The notes under the pieces are model-generated. The model was not told the DNA's origin, searched no databases, and was given only the letters and a program-made list of their open reading frames with translations. Both the position numbers and the translations under genes were made by a program. Below, piece after piece: positions 15,092 to 23,577 of a stretch of DNA of 31,496 nt. The stretch covers positions 1 to 31,496 of IMG/VR virus record IMGVR_UViG_3300037042_000655, one strand, 5' to 3'. Source of the stretch: a virus. Positions within the stretch are counted from its first letter, which is position 1; every line of letters starts with the position of its first letter.

Positions 15092-15216
15092 TAAATAAAT
15101 TTAAAGAATTAATAGAGAGAACTGAATTTGAAGAGCTAATTAAATTAATGGATTTAGCGGATTCAAGTATATTAAATATAATCATTAACACAGAAAACGA
15201 GGTATTGAATGGCTAA
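15088..15216 (+). CDS. 42-residue acidic helical protein, unknown function
   Basis: ATG 15088, TAA 15214-15216. The start overlaps the tail gene stop by 4 bases and the end overlaps the tape-measure start by 8. The protein is a single acidic helix (FKELIERTEFEELIKLMDLA). The tight fit between two essential genes makes a real small gene plausible. Its role could be a tail-assembly helper or only a coupling leader. Nothing more can be seen. Confidence 0.5.
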   Translation: MINKFKELIERTEFEELIKLMDLADSSILNIIINTENEVLNG

Positions 15217-16945
15217 AAATGTAGTAGAAATAGACGCACGGGTAAAAACTGGCGACTCAGCAGAGAAGGTAGACGAGTTAAGTAAGTCAACGGAAGGACT
15301 TAATAAGAACCTAAAAGAAACACAGAAGGAAGCCAAAGAGACTGAGAAAAAACTTGATAAGGCTACCGATGCAGTAGGCAAAATGCCAGGCCCTATCGGA
15401 GGTGCTGTGGATGGGTTTAAGAATATGGCTAATTCTTTTAAAGCTATTATTGCTTCACCTATCGGAATGGTATTAGCAGCTGTTGCAGTAGTATTAGGAA
15501 CTTTAACAGCTTTATTCTCAAGCTTCAGTCCTATTGTTGACTTTCTGTCTGATAAGATTGCTTTATTAAATGGAGCTTTTAGGGGATTACAAACTCAGTT
15601 AGCAAGCTTTATTCAAGGCACTGGATTTTCAACTGAGAAGATTCAAGAGCAAGCCTTAGCAATGCAAGAGGCTGAAAGAGCTACACGAGACTATGAAGAC
15701 TCTATATCCGCTTTGAACCTTACACAAGCGCAACAGGAAAGAGCTATTGACGTAAACCTAAAAAAGTTAAAGAATAAAAACATAACTGAGAAAGAGTCTA
15801 ACGCAATAATTCAGCAAACAATACAACTTCAGAAACAGCAAATTGACGATTTACAAAAGAACCAACAGAAAGAAACTGAAATTCTAAAACTAAAAGTCAA
15901 AGGCTACGGAGGTACCAATAGACAAATATTAGAAATAGTCAGAGGCCGTTCAGTAGCTGAGTTAAATACAGGAAACGAAGACTTAGATAAAGCTTTAATT
16001 GCACTTCAGGAGAACTACGGGAAGAGGGTTAATGCAGTCAGCACCTACGAGCAAAAATATGAAAGAATACAAAACGTAAGAGACTCTCAAGAACAAAAAT
16101 ATCAAGGTAAAAGAGATGCGAGAAGGAAAGCAGAAGAGGAGCAAAGAAAGAAAGAGGTAGAACAATCGGCCAAACTTTTAGAACAATACGACAAGCAACA
16201 AAAGGACAGAGAAGAGGCTGTTAAAACTGGATTTGAAAAGACCTCTAAACTAACTGAAGATTACTACAAAAAACAAGCAACTGATTTAGTAAACGCAAAC
16301 TTGAGCCAACAAGATTTAAAAAAGGCGCAAGATGAATTAGAACTCCAAAGACTTAACCAACAGCTTGAAAATGCTAAGATGTATGGACAGTCAACTGTTG
16401 ACATTGAGAAAGCAATAGCAGATAAAAAGTATTCAATTAATAAAGAGAATGCCGATGCTACACAGAAACTTGAAAATGAAACAAGAACTAATAGAGAGAA
16501 AGCCTTAGAATCTTATTCTAATACACTAAAAACCTTTGCAAGTGTATTGGGAGAAAGCACAGCAGAAGGAAAAGCCTTAGCAGTAGCAGCCGCAACAATT
16601 GACACTTACTTAGGAGCAGTTAAAGCATACAATACGCAGTTAATTCCGAGCGACCCTACCTCACCATTCAGAGGAGCTTTGGCAGCAGCAGCAGTAGTGG
16701 CAGCAGGTATATCAAACGTAAATAAAATTTTAGCTGTACAAGTACCAGGCGGAGGAGGTGGAGGTTCTGCGAGTATGTCAGCCCCACCAATGACAAGGCC
16801 TTCAAGTTCATTCACACGAATAGACAATACCGAACCGATTGACGTAAACAATACAGGATTAACAAAAGTCTATGTGACTGAAACCGACATAACCAATACA
16901 CAGAAGAAAGTTGACTCTATTAAAGCTAAGGCTGTCATAGGTTAA
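15209..16945 (+). CDS. Tail tape-measure protein
   Basis: 578 residues. Nearly all helix. An N-terminal coiled coil rich in Lys and Glu (about 18-56), a hydrophobic segment at about 79-103 (SPIGMVLAAVAVVLGTLTAL), long coiled coils (about 150-430), an Ala-rich helix (about 450-500) and a Gly-rich linker with GGGGGG near 505. This is the typical design of tape measures, which set tail length and help DNA entry. If about 1.5 angstroms per residue applies, the tail would be roughly 85 nm. It follows tail genes and precedes the protease. Confidence 0.8.
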   Translation: MAKNVVEIDARVKTGDSAEKVDELSKSTEGLNKNLKETQKEAKETEKKLDKATDAVGKMPGPIGGAVDGFKNMANSFKAIIASPIGMVLAAVAVVLGTLTALFSSFSPIVDFLSDKIALLNGAFRGLQTQLASFIQGTGFSTEKIQEQALAMQEAERATRDYEDSISALNLTQAQQERAIDVNLKKLKNKNITEKESNAIIQQTIQLQKQQIDDLQKNQQKETEILKLKVKGYGGTNRQILEIVRGRSVAELNTGNEDLDKALIALQENYGKRVNAVSTYEQKYERIQNVRDSQEQKYQGKRDARRKAEEEQRKKEVEQSAKLLEQYDKQQKDREEAVKTGFEKTSKLTEDYYKKQATDLVNANLSQQDLKKAQDELELQRLNQQLENAKMYGQSTVDIEKAIADKKYSINKENADATQKLENETRTNREKALESYSNTLKTFASVLGESTAEGKALAVAAATIDTYLGAVKAYNTQLIPSDPTSPFRGALAAAAVVAAGISNVNKILAVQVPGGGGGGSASMSAPPMTRPSSSFTRIDNTEPIDVNNTGLTKVYVTETDITNTQKKVDSIKAKAVIG

Positions 16946-16949
16946 AACT

Positions 16950-16970
16950 TATCTAAAAAAAACTATCTAA
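16950..16970 (+). repeat. Short tandem TATCTAA repeats before the protease gene
   Basis: TATCTAA occurs at 16950-16956 and 16964-16970, 14 bases apart, followed by AAATAT just before the ATG at 16975. The 29-base gap holds nothing else. It may be a regulatory element of the capsid block or chance in AT-rich DNA. Confidence 0.3.
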
Positions 16971-16974
16971 ATAT

Positions 16975-18603
16975 ATGGCTAAACTTCCTTTATACGAGCT
17001 GCTCATCAACGAAGACGAAGAGACTGGAGTAGACTTTATTGCTTTGGTTGATTCTCCTGCTATTGAGTACGACTGGGTAGCTTTTGAAAGTCAATTTGAG
17101 ACTTACAGCGACTATCCTAAGGCTGCGAGTGAGAATGCAAAAAGAGCGATTGAGTTAAAAGAAAAATACAACTTAGATTGTGGCACTCAAGTAGGATGGG
17201 TTAGAGCTTCTCAATTAGCAAATGGAGAGAATCTGAGTAGAGAAACGATTGCGAGAATGTCAGGTTTTGAAAGGCACAGAGACAATTCTAAAGGTGACCC
17301 GAAAGAGGATTGCGGAGCTTTGATGTGGTTAGCTTGGGGCGGAGACGAAGGTGTAGAGTGGGCAAGTAGAAAACTAAAACAGATTGACGAATTCGTAGTA
17401 GAACCAAAGGCAGGAGAAGACAAGAACGAGTTTATTAGTAGATGTATTTCTGTTGAGGTCGGAAATGGAATTGAACAAGAACAAGCTGCTGCTATTTGCT
17501 ACACTAAATGGGATAAGAAAAACTTTAACTTTAAAACTACCGACAAACAAATTATCTCAGGAGCCGCTATGATTCCCGACAAACCTATTTATAGAAGGGG
17601 AAAAGATGGCGAAGAGTACAACGTAGTTTTCTCAAAAGAGACCATTCAAAAAATAGTTGAGAGATACTTTAAAAATCAGTACGGAACTAACTTTAATCTT
17701 CAGCATAAAAAGAATATGTTGGCGGATGGGGTGTACTTGATTGAGTCTTTTATTATTGATTCAGAAAGAGGAATAAAAACTCCTGAAGGCTTTGACAATT
17801 TGCCCGATGGGTCTTGGTTTATTTCCTGCAAAGTAGACAATGAAGAGATTTGGAACGACTATATCAAGAGTGGTAAGTTTAAAGGATTCTCAGTAGAAGG
17901 ATTATTTACGGATAGAAAAGTAGAGATGGTTTCAAATGTTCAAGAAGCTATTGCATTGATTGATAAATTACAATTAAATAAAACAAATATATATACAAAT
18001 AATATGAGCGATGTAAAAGTGCTTTTAAGCAAATTAAAGGAGATATTCACAGAAGAAGCTCCTATGTCTTTTGAAGAGGCAAAATTAGCCGATGGATTAA
18101 CCATTATTAAGTGGGAAGGACCATTAGCAGAAGGTACTAGCGTAATGGTAGTAAGTGAATCAGGAGAAGTTCCTGCGCCCGATGGTGAACACGAGCTTCA
18201 AGATGGTAGAAAAATTACTGTTGAAAACGGAAAAGTAACTGCCTTAGAAGTTCCTGAAGTTATGCCAACAGAAGTAGAGCCTTCAGTAGAAGTAGAAATC
18301 GAGGCTAAAGAAAAGATGAATGAGTATTATATGCCGATGATTGAGGAATTAGCTGCTAAGGTTATGAAAATGGAGGGAATGATGGCAGCACTTGAGGCTA
18401 AAATAGCTGAAAAGATGGGCGCAACAGAGGAGAAAATGAATACTCAAAAAGATGCTTTCTCTAAATTAGTTGAGATAGTTGAGAAGTTAGCAGATGCACC
18501 TTCTGAAGTAGTAGAAGCTAAACCTTTTAATGTAAATTTTCAAGCTGAGAAAGATAATCAGTACAATAAATTAAACGAAATTTTAAACTTTATAAATAAA
18601 TAA
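16975..18603 (+). CDS. Prohead protease (XkdF/S78-like) fused to scaffold
   Basis: 542 residues. Residues about 47-137 form a small domain common in Bacteroidota phage proteases (YPKAASENAKRA, then ANGENLSRETIARMSGFERH, then GGDEGVEWA). Residues 151-180 have a second short motif (EFISRCISVE, then QAAAICYTKWD). The serine protease domain spans about 190-320, with likely His244 (NLQHKKN) and Ser306 (KGFSVEG). The C-terminal 200 residues are acidic and end in a coiled coil (Met-rich, about 440-510), typical of scaffold. The protease matures the prohead and the scaffold guides capsid assembly. An internal ATG at 18004 (residue 344) could also make the scaffold alone. Confidence 0.8.
   Translation: MAKLPLYELLINEDEETGVDFIALVDSPAIEYDWVAFESQFETYSDYPKAASENAKRAIELKEKYNLDCGTQVGWVRASQLANGENLSRETIARMSGFERHRDNSKGDPKEDCGALMWLAWGGDEGVEWASRKLKQIDEFVVEPKAGEDKNEFISRCISVEVGNGIEQEQAAAICYTKWDKKNFNFKTTDKQIISGAAMIPDKPIYRRGKDGEEYNVVFSKETIQKIVERYFKNQYGTNFNLQHKKNMLADGVYLIESFIIDSERGIKTPEGFDNLPDGSWFISCKVDNEEIWNDYIKSGKFKGFSVEGLFTDRKVEMVSNVQEAIALIDKLQLNKTNIYTNNMSDVKVLLSKLKEIFTEEAPMSFEEAKLADGLTIIKWEGPLAEGTSVMVVSESGEVPAPDGEHELQDGRKITVENGKVTALEVPEVMPTEVEPSVEVEIEAKEKMNEYYMPMIEELAAKVMKMEGMMAALEAKIAEKMGATEEKMNTQKDAFSKLVEIVEKLADAPSEVVEAKPFNVNFQAEKDNQYNKLNEILNFINK
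18004..18603 (+). CDS. Possible nested scaffold protein (internal start)
   Basis: In-frame ATG at codon 344 of the protease gene would give a 199-residue protein beginning MSDVKVLLSKLKEIF. It starts where the protease domain ends and covers the acidic linker and coiled coil. AAATATATATA at 17985-17995 lies just upstream, like the A/T strings in front of other late genes. This arrangement is known for lambda C/Nu3, where the scaffold is the C-terminal part of the protease gene with its own start. Here it is inferred from sequence only. Confidence 0.45.
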   Translation: MSDVKVLLSKLKEIFTEEAPMSFEEAKLADGLTIIKWEGPLAEGTSVMVVSESGEVPAPDGEHELQDGRKITVENGKVTALEVPEVMPTEVEPSVEVEIEAKEKMNEYYMPMIEELAAKVMKMEGMMAALEAKIAEKMGATEEKMNTQKDAFSKLVEIVEKLADAPSEVVEAKPFNVNFQAEKDNQYNKLNEILNFINK

Positions 18604-18606
18604 AAT

Positions 18607-19563
18607 ATGTCATTTTCAGTAGGAACGTTAACTGGCTACGTTAAAGCCAATGAAAGAGAGTTATTGACTAAGTCTTTATTCTCAGCAAAATCAATCAGTT
18701 TGGCATCTAAAATGCCGAATGTAAAATCAGCAACTCAAGTAAACGTAATGGATACTGACGCTGTATTTCAATCGGGTACCTCTTGCGGTTTCTCAGCTTC
18801 AGGAACTACAACTTTCACCAAAAGAACTATGACTGTTTCTCCGATTAGAGTACACGAGGCTTTATGTCCAAAAACATTAGAGAACACTTGGTTAGGTTTA
18901 GTTTTACCTTCAGGTTCAAATCCAAAATCAATTCCATTTGAGCAACAATTCACAGACTTAAAAGCTGGTTTAATTGCACAAAATTTGGAGAGAGCTTTTT
19001 GGCAAGGTGACACTGGAAGTGGTGATAATAGTTTAGCTCAATTTGATGGTATGATTAAATTGGTTACAAGTGTTTCAGGTAGTGCAATTGCTGCTAACTC
19101 ATCTGCATTTATGAGTGGTGCGCCTTACTCTGCTACTGGTGGAATTACCGTATCAAATGTAAGTAACATCATTCAAGGTGTATTCAGAGCTATTCCTGCT
19201 GCATTGGTAGACAAAACCGATACAATGGTATTTGTAGGTATTGACACTTTTAGAACTTACCAATTAGCTTTAACTAACGCTAATTTATTCCATTACAACA
19301 CTGACGCTTCAAGCTCAAACTTTGAAATTACAATTCCTGGTACTAACATCAAAGTAGTAGGAGTAAATGGTTTGAACGGAACTAACAAAATCTACGCTTT
19401 AAGAACTTCAAATATGTTCTTTGGTTGCGATGTGTTAGGTGAGGAAAGTAAGTTTGAATTGTTCTGGGCGCAAGAAGCTATGGAGGTTCGTTATGTATGC
19501 GAATTCAAAGCAGGTGTACAAATCGCATTCCCAGCTGAAATCGTTTATTTCGTAGGAGCTTAA
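18607..19563 (+). CDS. Major capsid protein (HK97 fold)
   Basis: 318 residues, starting 3 bases after the protease-scaffold stop. The order of an N-terminal segment, ERAFWQGDTGSGDNSLAQFDG (about 129-149, an E-loop and spine-like region), VDKTDTMVFVGIDTFR (about 200-215), GTNIKVVGVNGLNGTNKIYA and a final beta strand (KAGVQIAFPAEIVYF) is typical of HK97-fold capsids in Bacteroidota phages. It forms the head shell. Position after the scaffold and before a strong terminator fits very high expression. Codons look rich in TTC, AAC and TAC. Confidence 0.85.
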   Translation: MSFSVGTLTGYVKANERELLTKSLFSAKSISLASKMPNVKSATQVNVMDTDAVFQSGTSCGFSASGTTTFTKRTMTVSPIRVHEALCPKTLENTWLGLVLPSGSNPKSIPFEQQFTDLKAGLIAQNLERAFWQGDTGSGDNSLAQFDGMIKLVTSVSGSAIAANSSAFMSGAPYSATGGITVSNVSNIIQGVFRAIPAALVDKTDTMVFVGIDTFRTYQLALTNANLFHYNTDASSSNFEITIPGTNIKVVGVNGLNGTNKIYALRTSNMFFGCDVLGEESKFELFWAQEAMEVRYVCEFKAGVQIAFPAEIVYFVGA

Positions 19564-19574
19564 TTAATAAACTT

Positions 19575-19618
19575 AAGAGGGGATTCGGTTTGAATGTTCA
19601 AGCCTTATCCCCTTTTTT
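19575..19618 (+). terminator. Strong terminator after the capsid gene
   Basis: AAGAGGGGAT (19575-19584) pairs with ATCCCCTTTT (19607-19616) with one G-U pair. Inside, GGTTTGA and TCAAGCC pair as a second stem, so the hairpin is long. T6 follows from 19613 to 19618. It lies 12 bases past the capsid stop and is a classic intrinsic terminator, probably partly read through to feed the genes that follow. Confidence 0.85.
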
Positions 19619-19644
19619 ATAAACAATAAAAGGAGAATAAAAAA

Positions 19645-20154
19645 ATGGCGTGCGCAGTAACAGCAGGATACACTTTAGATTGCAAGGACGCAGTCGGTGG
19701 ATTAAAAAATATCTATTTCGCAAATGGTTTACCTTCAGCAGCTACTATAACAAGTACAACTGCTTCAGGTATTTCTAACGTGAGTGGAGTTAGTTTCTAC
19801 AAGTACGAGTTAATGCCACAAGCAGCAGATTCGTTTACTGAAGAGATTACCGCAGCTCCAGCGAATGGAACAGTTTTCTATACTCAAACAGTAGTAGCAA
19901 ATTTTGCTAAGATGAGTCAAGCATCAAGAAATAAGTGGTACACTTTAGCTCAAGCAAGATTATTAACCATCATTGAGAAAAAAGACGGTAGCTTTTGGTT
20001 ACTTGGTGAAGTTAACGGCTTAGAAGTTAGCGCAGGTTCACATACAAGTGGTGCCGCAATGGGAGATTTCAACGGAGTTCAACTTACTTTGACAGGTATG
20101 GAGGCCGCTCCAGCGCAAATCTTGACCTCAACTTCAGCATTTACCAAATTATAG
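19645..20154 (+). CDS. Virion structural protein, candidate major tail tube
   Basis: 169 residues. A start context AAAGGAGAATAAAAAAATG (a good Shine-Dalgarno at 19630-19635) suits a very abundant protein. MACAVTAGYTLDCKDAVGG at the N-terminus is a signature I know from phage structural proteins in this host group. The rest is beta-rich with many Ala, Thr and Ser. The gene has its own terminator and lies between capsid and portal. It could be the tail tube or a head decoration protein. Small size and abundance signals favour the tube. Confidence 0.6.
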   Translation: MACAVTAGYTLDCKDAVGGLKNIYFANGLPSAATITSTTASGISNVSGVSFYKYELMPQAADSFTEEITAAPANGTVFYTQTVVANFAKMSQASRNKWYTLAQARLLTIIEKKDGSFWLLGEVNGLEVSAGSHTSGAAMGDFNGVQLTLTGMEAAPAQILTSTSAFTKL

Positions 20155-20186
20155 GCTTCAAGATAGGGTTGTTTCATAGTTAGATT

Positions 20187-20217
20187 AGGTAGCTCACAAG
20201 GCTACCTTTTCTATTTT
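20187..20217 (+). terminator. Intrinsic terminator after the tube-like gene
   Basis: AGGTAGC (20187-20193) pairs with GCTACCT (20201-20207) around a 7-base loop, followed by TTTCTATTTTA. It ends 63 bases past the last stop. The T tract is interrupted, so strength is moderate. Together with the terminator at 19575-19618 it isolates the tube-like gene. Confidence 0.75.
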
Positions 20218-20237
20218 ATAACTTTTTGTATTTTTTC

Positions 20238-20248
20238 TATATACATAT
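20238..20248 (+). promoter_or_regulatory. A/T start motif before the portal block
   Basis: TATATACATAT directly precedes the ATG at 20249, after a T-rich stretch. It resembles the other late A/T strings. As it follows a terminator, a promoter for the portal operon is likely in or near this stretch (20208-20248). Confidence 0.4.
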
Positions 20249-20656
20249 ATGGTCAATTTAACCTATGGAGAGAACGAATTGCTGCTGACTGGGACAGAAA
20301 ATATAACTGACCCAAACATAACTACATTGAACCAAGCTTGGTTTGGTATTTATTCACAAGTTACTAAGGTAACTAAATGGGTTAAGTTAGTGAATCAATC
20401 ATTATATTTGCCAAGATGCGATAATTTTACTATGACAATTGTATCTAATATTGGTAGTGAATCATTATTAGAAGGAATTGTTTATTTGAAGGAGAAAGGA
20501 TTTTACGAGTACTCACTATACACAAATACTGGTGGAGAAAGTCCAAGCGAAAACGATACTTTGCTTGAAAGAGGCAAGTGTTTATTAGAATTTAGTGACG
20601 CAACAATTACCAGTTACGACCCAAATATTGAAGTTATAGTTTATGACAGAGAATAA
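20249..20656 (+). CDS. Virion-associated beta-rich protein, unknown
   Basis: 135 residues. Beta strands dominate (YGENELLLTG, then FTMTIVSNIGSESLLEGIVYL, then GFYEYSLYTN). A GECL-like segment (RGKCLLEF) and VIVYDRE close the chain. Its stop overlaps the portal ATG by 14 bases. Similar small beta proteins precede portal genes in Bacteroidota phages; function unknown, probably a decoration or head-tail component. Confidence 0.5.
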   Translation: MVNLTYGENELLLTGTENITDPNITTLNQAWFGIYSQVTKVTKWVKLVNQSLYLPRCDNFTMTIVSNIGSESLLEGIVYLKEKGFYEYSLYTNTGGESPSENDTLLERGKCLLEFSDATITSYDPNIEVIVYDRE

Positions 20657-22475
20657 AAGCAAATTCGTTTTTTATAACGAACCCGTTTCAACTTATACAG
20701 TTCCAGTTTTTGAGAAAGACAAAAACAAAGATTGGGTTAATTACGGAGAGGATAATTGTTACCCTCAGTACTTAGTAGGCCTATTTAATAGGAGTGCTAA
20801 ACACAATGCTATTTTAACAGCTAAACAAAAGTACACATACGGCAGGGGTTTAAAGATAAAGGAAGGATTAGTAACTGACCAAGCTATTAAAGCTCAACAA
20901 TTTTTAGTGCGACCTAACAACTTTGAAACACTCAGCGACATATTTAACAAGGTAGTTTTAGATAAGCGTTTATACGGAGGCTATGCGCTTCAGATTGTTT
21001 GGAGTAAGTTAAGCGGTAAGGTGGCTCAGTGTTATCATATGGACTTTGCAAAAGTTCGTTCAAACGTAGATAATACCTCTTTTTACTATTCGGATAATTG
21101 GGAAGATTACAGGCCAAAGGTTACTGAGTTTGACGCTTTCAATCCTGAGAAAAGAGAGGGAGTTCAAATACTTTATTATAGAGAATACAGGCCTAATTTA
21201 GCTACTTATCCTTTGCCTGACTATATCGGAGCTATTCCGTATATAGAGAGTGATGTTGAGGTAGCAAATTTTCACAGAGCTAACTTACAAAATAATTTTT
21301 TCTTTGGTGGTATTTTAAACTTTAACAACGGAATCCCAACAGACGAAGAGCAAAGAGCCTTAGTAAGACGCATCAATAACAAACACGGCAGCACAGATAA
21401 CGCTGGTAGATGGATTATTAACTTCTCAGATGGTTCAGACAAAGCTCCAAATGTAATTAATCTTCAACCATCAGAATTAGATAAGCAATTTGACATACTA
21501 AACGATACTATCCAGCAAGAGATTTTTGTAGCTCATCGTGTTACATCTCCTATTTTTATGGGTATTCGTGTTGAGGGTCAACTTGGTGGTAGAAACGAAA
21601 TGATTGACGCTTTTAAATTGTTTGAACAAAACGAAATCAAACCTGACCAGAACCATTTTGAGGAGTTGTTTAATTACATAATAGGCCTAAACGGAATCAA
21701 TCAGCCTTATGAAGTTCAGCCTTTAGAACCATTCTCACCTGAATTTACAGAACAAACTTTAATTCAGATTGCTACAAAAGACGAATTAAGAGAGATGGCT
21801 GGTTTACCTAAATTAGAGCAACCAACGCCAGTAACTCCTCAGTCATTTTCAGAAGATAGCGAAATTGAAGTTTTCGCAGAGTATGGAGTAGATGCAGACG
21901 AATATTTTGAGATAGAAAGCAGAAAATTAGAGATTTTTGAAGACCACTACTCTTTTGAGTCTCACTTAGAATTTAGTGAGCAAGATTTAACAGAGATGGC
22001 TTTTGCTATTGAGTCACTAACTGAAGAGGAGAGAAGTTTAATAAGCCAAGTAAAAAGAGACCCATTAATTAGCAAGAAAGATTTAGCTGTAAACTTAGAA
22101 GTAAGTGAGGGCAAATTAGACGAGTTAATTAAGTCTTTGAAAGATAAGAAAGTTTTAACTCTTACTGAAGGAGCTTGGAACGTTATTAATATCCTGCCGA
22201 CTCAATCAGCAATCGGAAAGATAGCAGACGAACTTAGAAAGTACGAAGTGCGCTACAAATATCAAGGACCAAAGGATAGCAAGAATAGAGCTTTCTGTAA
22301 GGCTTTATTGAACTTGAATAAGCTTTATACAAGAGACGAAATCAGCAAGATTTCACAGCGAGTAGGACGCAATGTTTGGACCAAACGAGGAGGCTGGTAC
22401 ACAAAGCCTGGCACTGACATTCACTTACCTTACTGCAGACATCAATGGGCATCAATTTTAGTTAAGAAAAAATAA
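20643..22475 (+). CDS. Portal protein with C-terminal winged helix and MuF-like domain
   Basis: 610 residues. Residues about 1-400 are a portal: early Tyr-rich clip region, KHNAILTAKQKYTYGRGL (about 52-69), VVLDKRLYGGYALQIVW and FVAHRVTSPIFMGI, then a helical stem. Residues about 459-515 resemble a winged helix (EEERSLISQVKRDPLISKKD, then SEGKLDELIKSLKDKKVL). Residues about 527-610 match the C-terminal MuF-like minor head domain (YQGPKDSKNRAFCKALL, then RRGGWY-like KRGGWYTKPG, then LPYCRHQW with Cys598 and His600). Known role: portal ring for DNA entry and exit; MuF-type domains are minor head proteins. The fusion makes the protein longer than usual portals (about 400-500). Confidence 0.85.
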   Translation: MTENKSKFVFYNEPVSTYTVPVFEKDKNKDWVNYGEDNCYPQYLVGLFNRSAKHNAILTAKQKYTYGRGLKIKEGLVTDQAIKAQQFLVRPNNFETLSDIFNKVVLDKRLYGGYALQIVWSKLSGKVAQCYHMDFAKVRSNVDNTSFYYSDNWEDYRPKVTEFDAFNPEKREGVQILYYREYRPNLATYPLPDYIGAIPYIESDVEVANFHRANLQNNFFFGGILNFNNGIPTDEEQRALVRRINNKHGSTDNAGRWIINFSDGSDKAPNVINLQPSELDKQFDILNDTIQQEIFVAHRVTSPIFMGIRVEGQLGGRNEMIDAFKLFEQNEIKPDQNHFEELFNYIIGLNGINQPYEVQPLEPFSPEFTEQTLIQIATKDELREMAGLPKLEQPTPVTPQSFSEDSEIEVFAEYGVDADEYFEIESRKLEIFEDHYSFESHLEFSEQDLTEMAFAIESLTEEERSLISQVKRDPLISKKDLAVNLEVSEGKLDELIKSLKDKKVLTLTEGAWNVINILPTQSAIGKIADELRKYEVRYKYQGPKDSKNRAFCKALLNLNKLYTRDEISKISQRVGRNVWTKRGGWYTKPGTDIHLPYCRHQWASILVKKK

Positions 22476-23053
22476 TGGCAACAGTAATATTCATATCAGA
22501 AGAGACCCTTAAACAAGAGTCTATAATTTCGGAGAATGTAGACCCTAAGTTATTAGTGCCTACGATTAAAGAGGCGCAAAATGTTTACTTACTTCCTATA
22601 CTTGGTACCTCTTTATACAATCAATTAGTAACACAAGTCTCAAGCAATACAGTAAGCGCAGCGAATGTAACTTTGTTAGACACTTATATCACTCCGACAC
22701 TCGTTAAGTACTGCGTGTATGAGTCTATTTTGCCTTTAAGTTTTAAGTTTCAGAATAAGAACATAGCTACAAAGAATTCAGAGTTTAGTAACCAAGCAAG
22801 TTTAGACGATTTAAGATACTTACTTGACTACACAAAAAATAGGGCTGAGTGGTATGCTGAGAGATTGACTAACTTTTTACTCGCAAATAATACTACTTAT
22901 CCGTTATATTTGACACAAGTAAATGCAAATATAGATACTATTTACCCGAACGATAATAACTATCAAAATGGAATGTACTTAGGTCCTGACATTGACTGGG
23001 ATTTGGTACCTCCGCACATTAAATATCAAGGCAATTTTAGAAGACGAACATAA
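22475..23053 (+). CDS. Head-tail connector-like protein (DUF6712 type)
   Basis: 192 residues, overlapping the portal stop by one base. ISEETLKQESIISENVDPKL, VPTIKEAQNVYLLPILGTSLY and the C-terminal ending with DIDWDLVPPHIKYQGNFRRR fit a conserved group next to the portal in Bacteroidota phages. Head-tail connectors have this helical early part. Known role: an adaptor ring under the portal. Assigned from position and pattern. Confidence 0.65.
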   Translation: MATVIFISEETLKQESIISENVDPKLLVPTIKEAQNVYLLPILGTSLYNQLVTQVSSNTVSAANVTLLDTYITPTLVKYCVYESILPLSFKFQNKNIATKNSEFSNQASLDDLRYLLDYTKNRAEWYAERLTNFLLANNTTYPLYLTQVNANIDTIYPNDNNYQNGMYLGPDIDWDLVPPHIKYQGNFRRRT

Positions 23054-23057
23054 CACT

Positions 23058-23171
23058 ATGAGAAAAAAAGGAAGCAAAAACAAATCAAATTTAGAAAAAT
23101 TAAGAATTTACCTCAATGCAAACCAGCCTAAACAAAGTAGTCAACTTACTACAAGAGATAGCAACAAGTAA
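23058..23171 (+). CDS. 37-residue basic peptide (possible small gene)
   Basis: ATG 23058, TAA 23169-23171, five bases after the connector stop. The first half is very Lys-rich (MRKKGSKNKSNLEKLRIYLN), the second Gln/Ser-rich. It overlaps the next gene by 56 bases. It could be a short coupling gene or chance. In related phages a basic small protein often lies here, but that is only general recollection. Confidence 0.3.
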   Translation: MRKKGSKNKSNLEKLRIYLNANQPKQSSQLTTRDSNK

Positions 23172-23562
23172 TCAGTTCTTAAATGGAAACTTTACTTTTT
23201 GCGATGTCGCAGATTTGGGAGCGAGTGCGCCATTATCTTACCCTCTTTTGTGGGGCGATGTAAGACCTTCAAATTTTAGTAGTAAGGTATTTAGTTTAAA
23301 CTTACAATTGACTGCAATAGACATCGTTTTAAAGGACTTGAGTAACGAAAGAGATGTACTCTCAGATACTTTGCAAATAATCTCAGACGTAATTGCTAAA
23401 ATAAAGCAGTCTACTTACTACGGTTCGTACTTTGAGATGCAGGAAAATATTACTTGTACTCCTATCAAAGATTCTTACGGAGACGAAGTCGCTGGATGGG
23501 TATGTAATTTTACTTTAAACATAGCGAACCCTTACGATTCGTGTGTTATTCCAACAAATTAA
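23116..23562 (+). CDS. Tail-completion or neck-like virion protein
   Basis: 148 residues. LNKVVNLLQEIATSNQFLNGNFTF opens the chain, followed by DVADLGASAPLSYPLLWGDV, then a helical region and WVCNFTLNIANPYDSCVIP at the end. This pattern (a helix, then a beta domain with YPLLW and ANPYDSC) recurs in Bacteroidota phages after connector genes. Role likely neck or tail terminator. The ATG at 23116 overlaps the small basic frame. No enzyme motifs. Confidence 0.55.
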   Translation: MQTSLNKVVNLLQEIATSNQFLNGNFTFCDVADLGASAPLSYPLLWGDVRPSNFSSKVFSLNLQLTAIDIVLKDLSNERDVLSDTLQIISDVIAKIKQSTYYGSYFEMQENITCTPIKDSYGDEVAGWVCNFTLNIANPYDSCVIPTN

Positions 23563-23577
23563 AATTTTAAAAGAAAA

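Noticed and set aside
16606-16851. Minus-strand open frame in the tape-measure gene, and other minus-strand frames across the window
   Set aside because: They are antisense to clear genes, lack start context and have low-complexity or implausible protein sequence.
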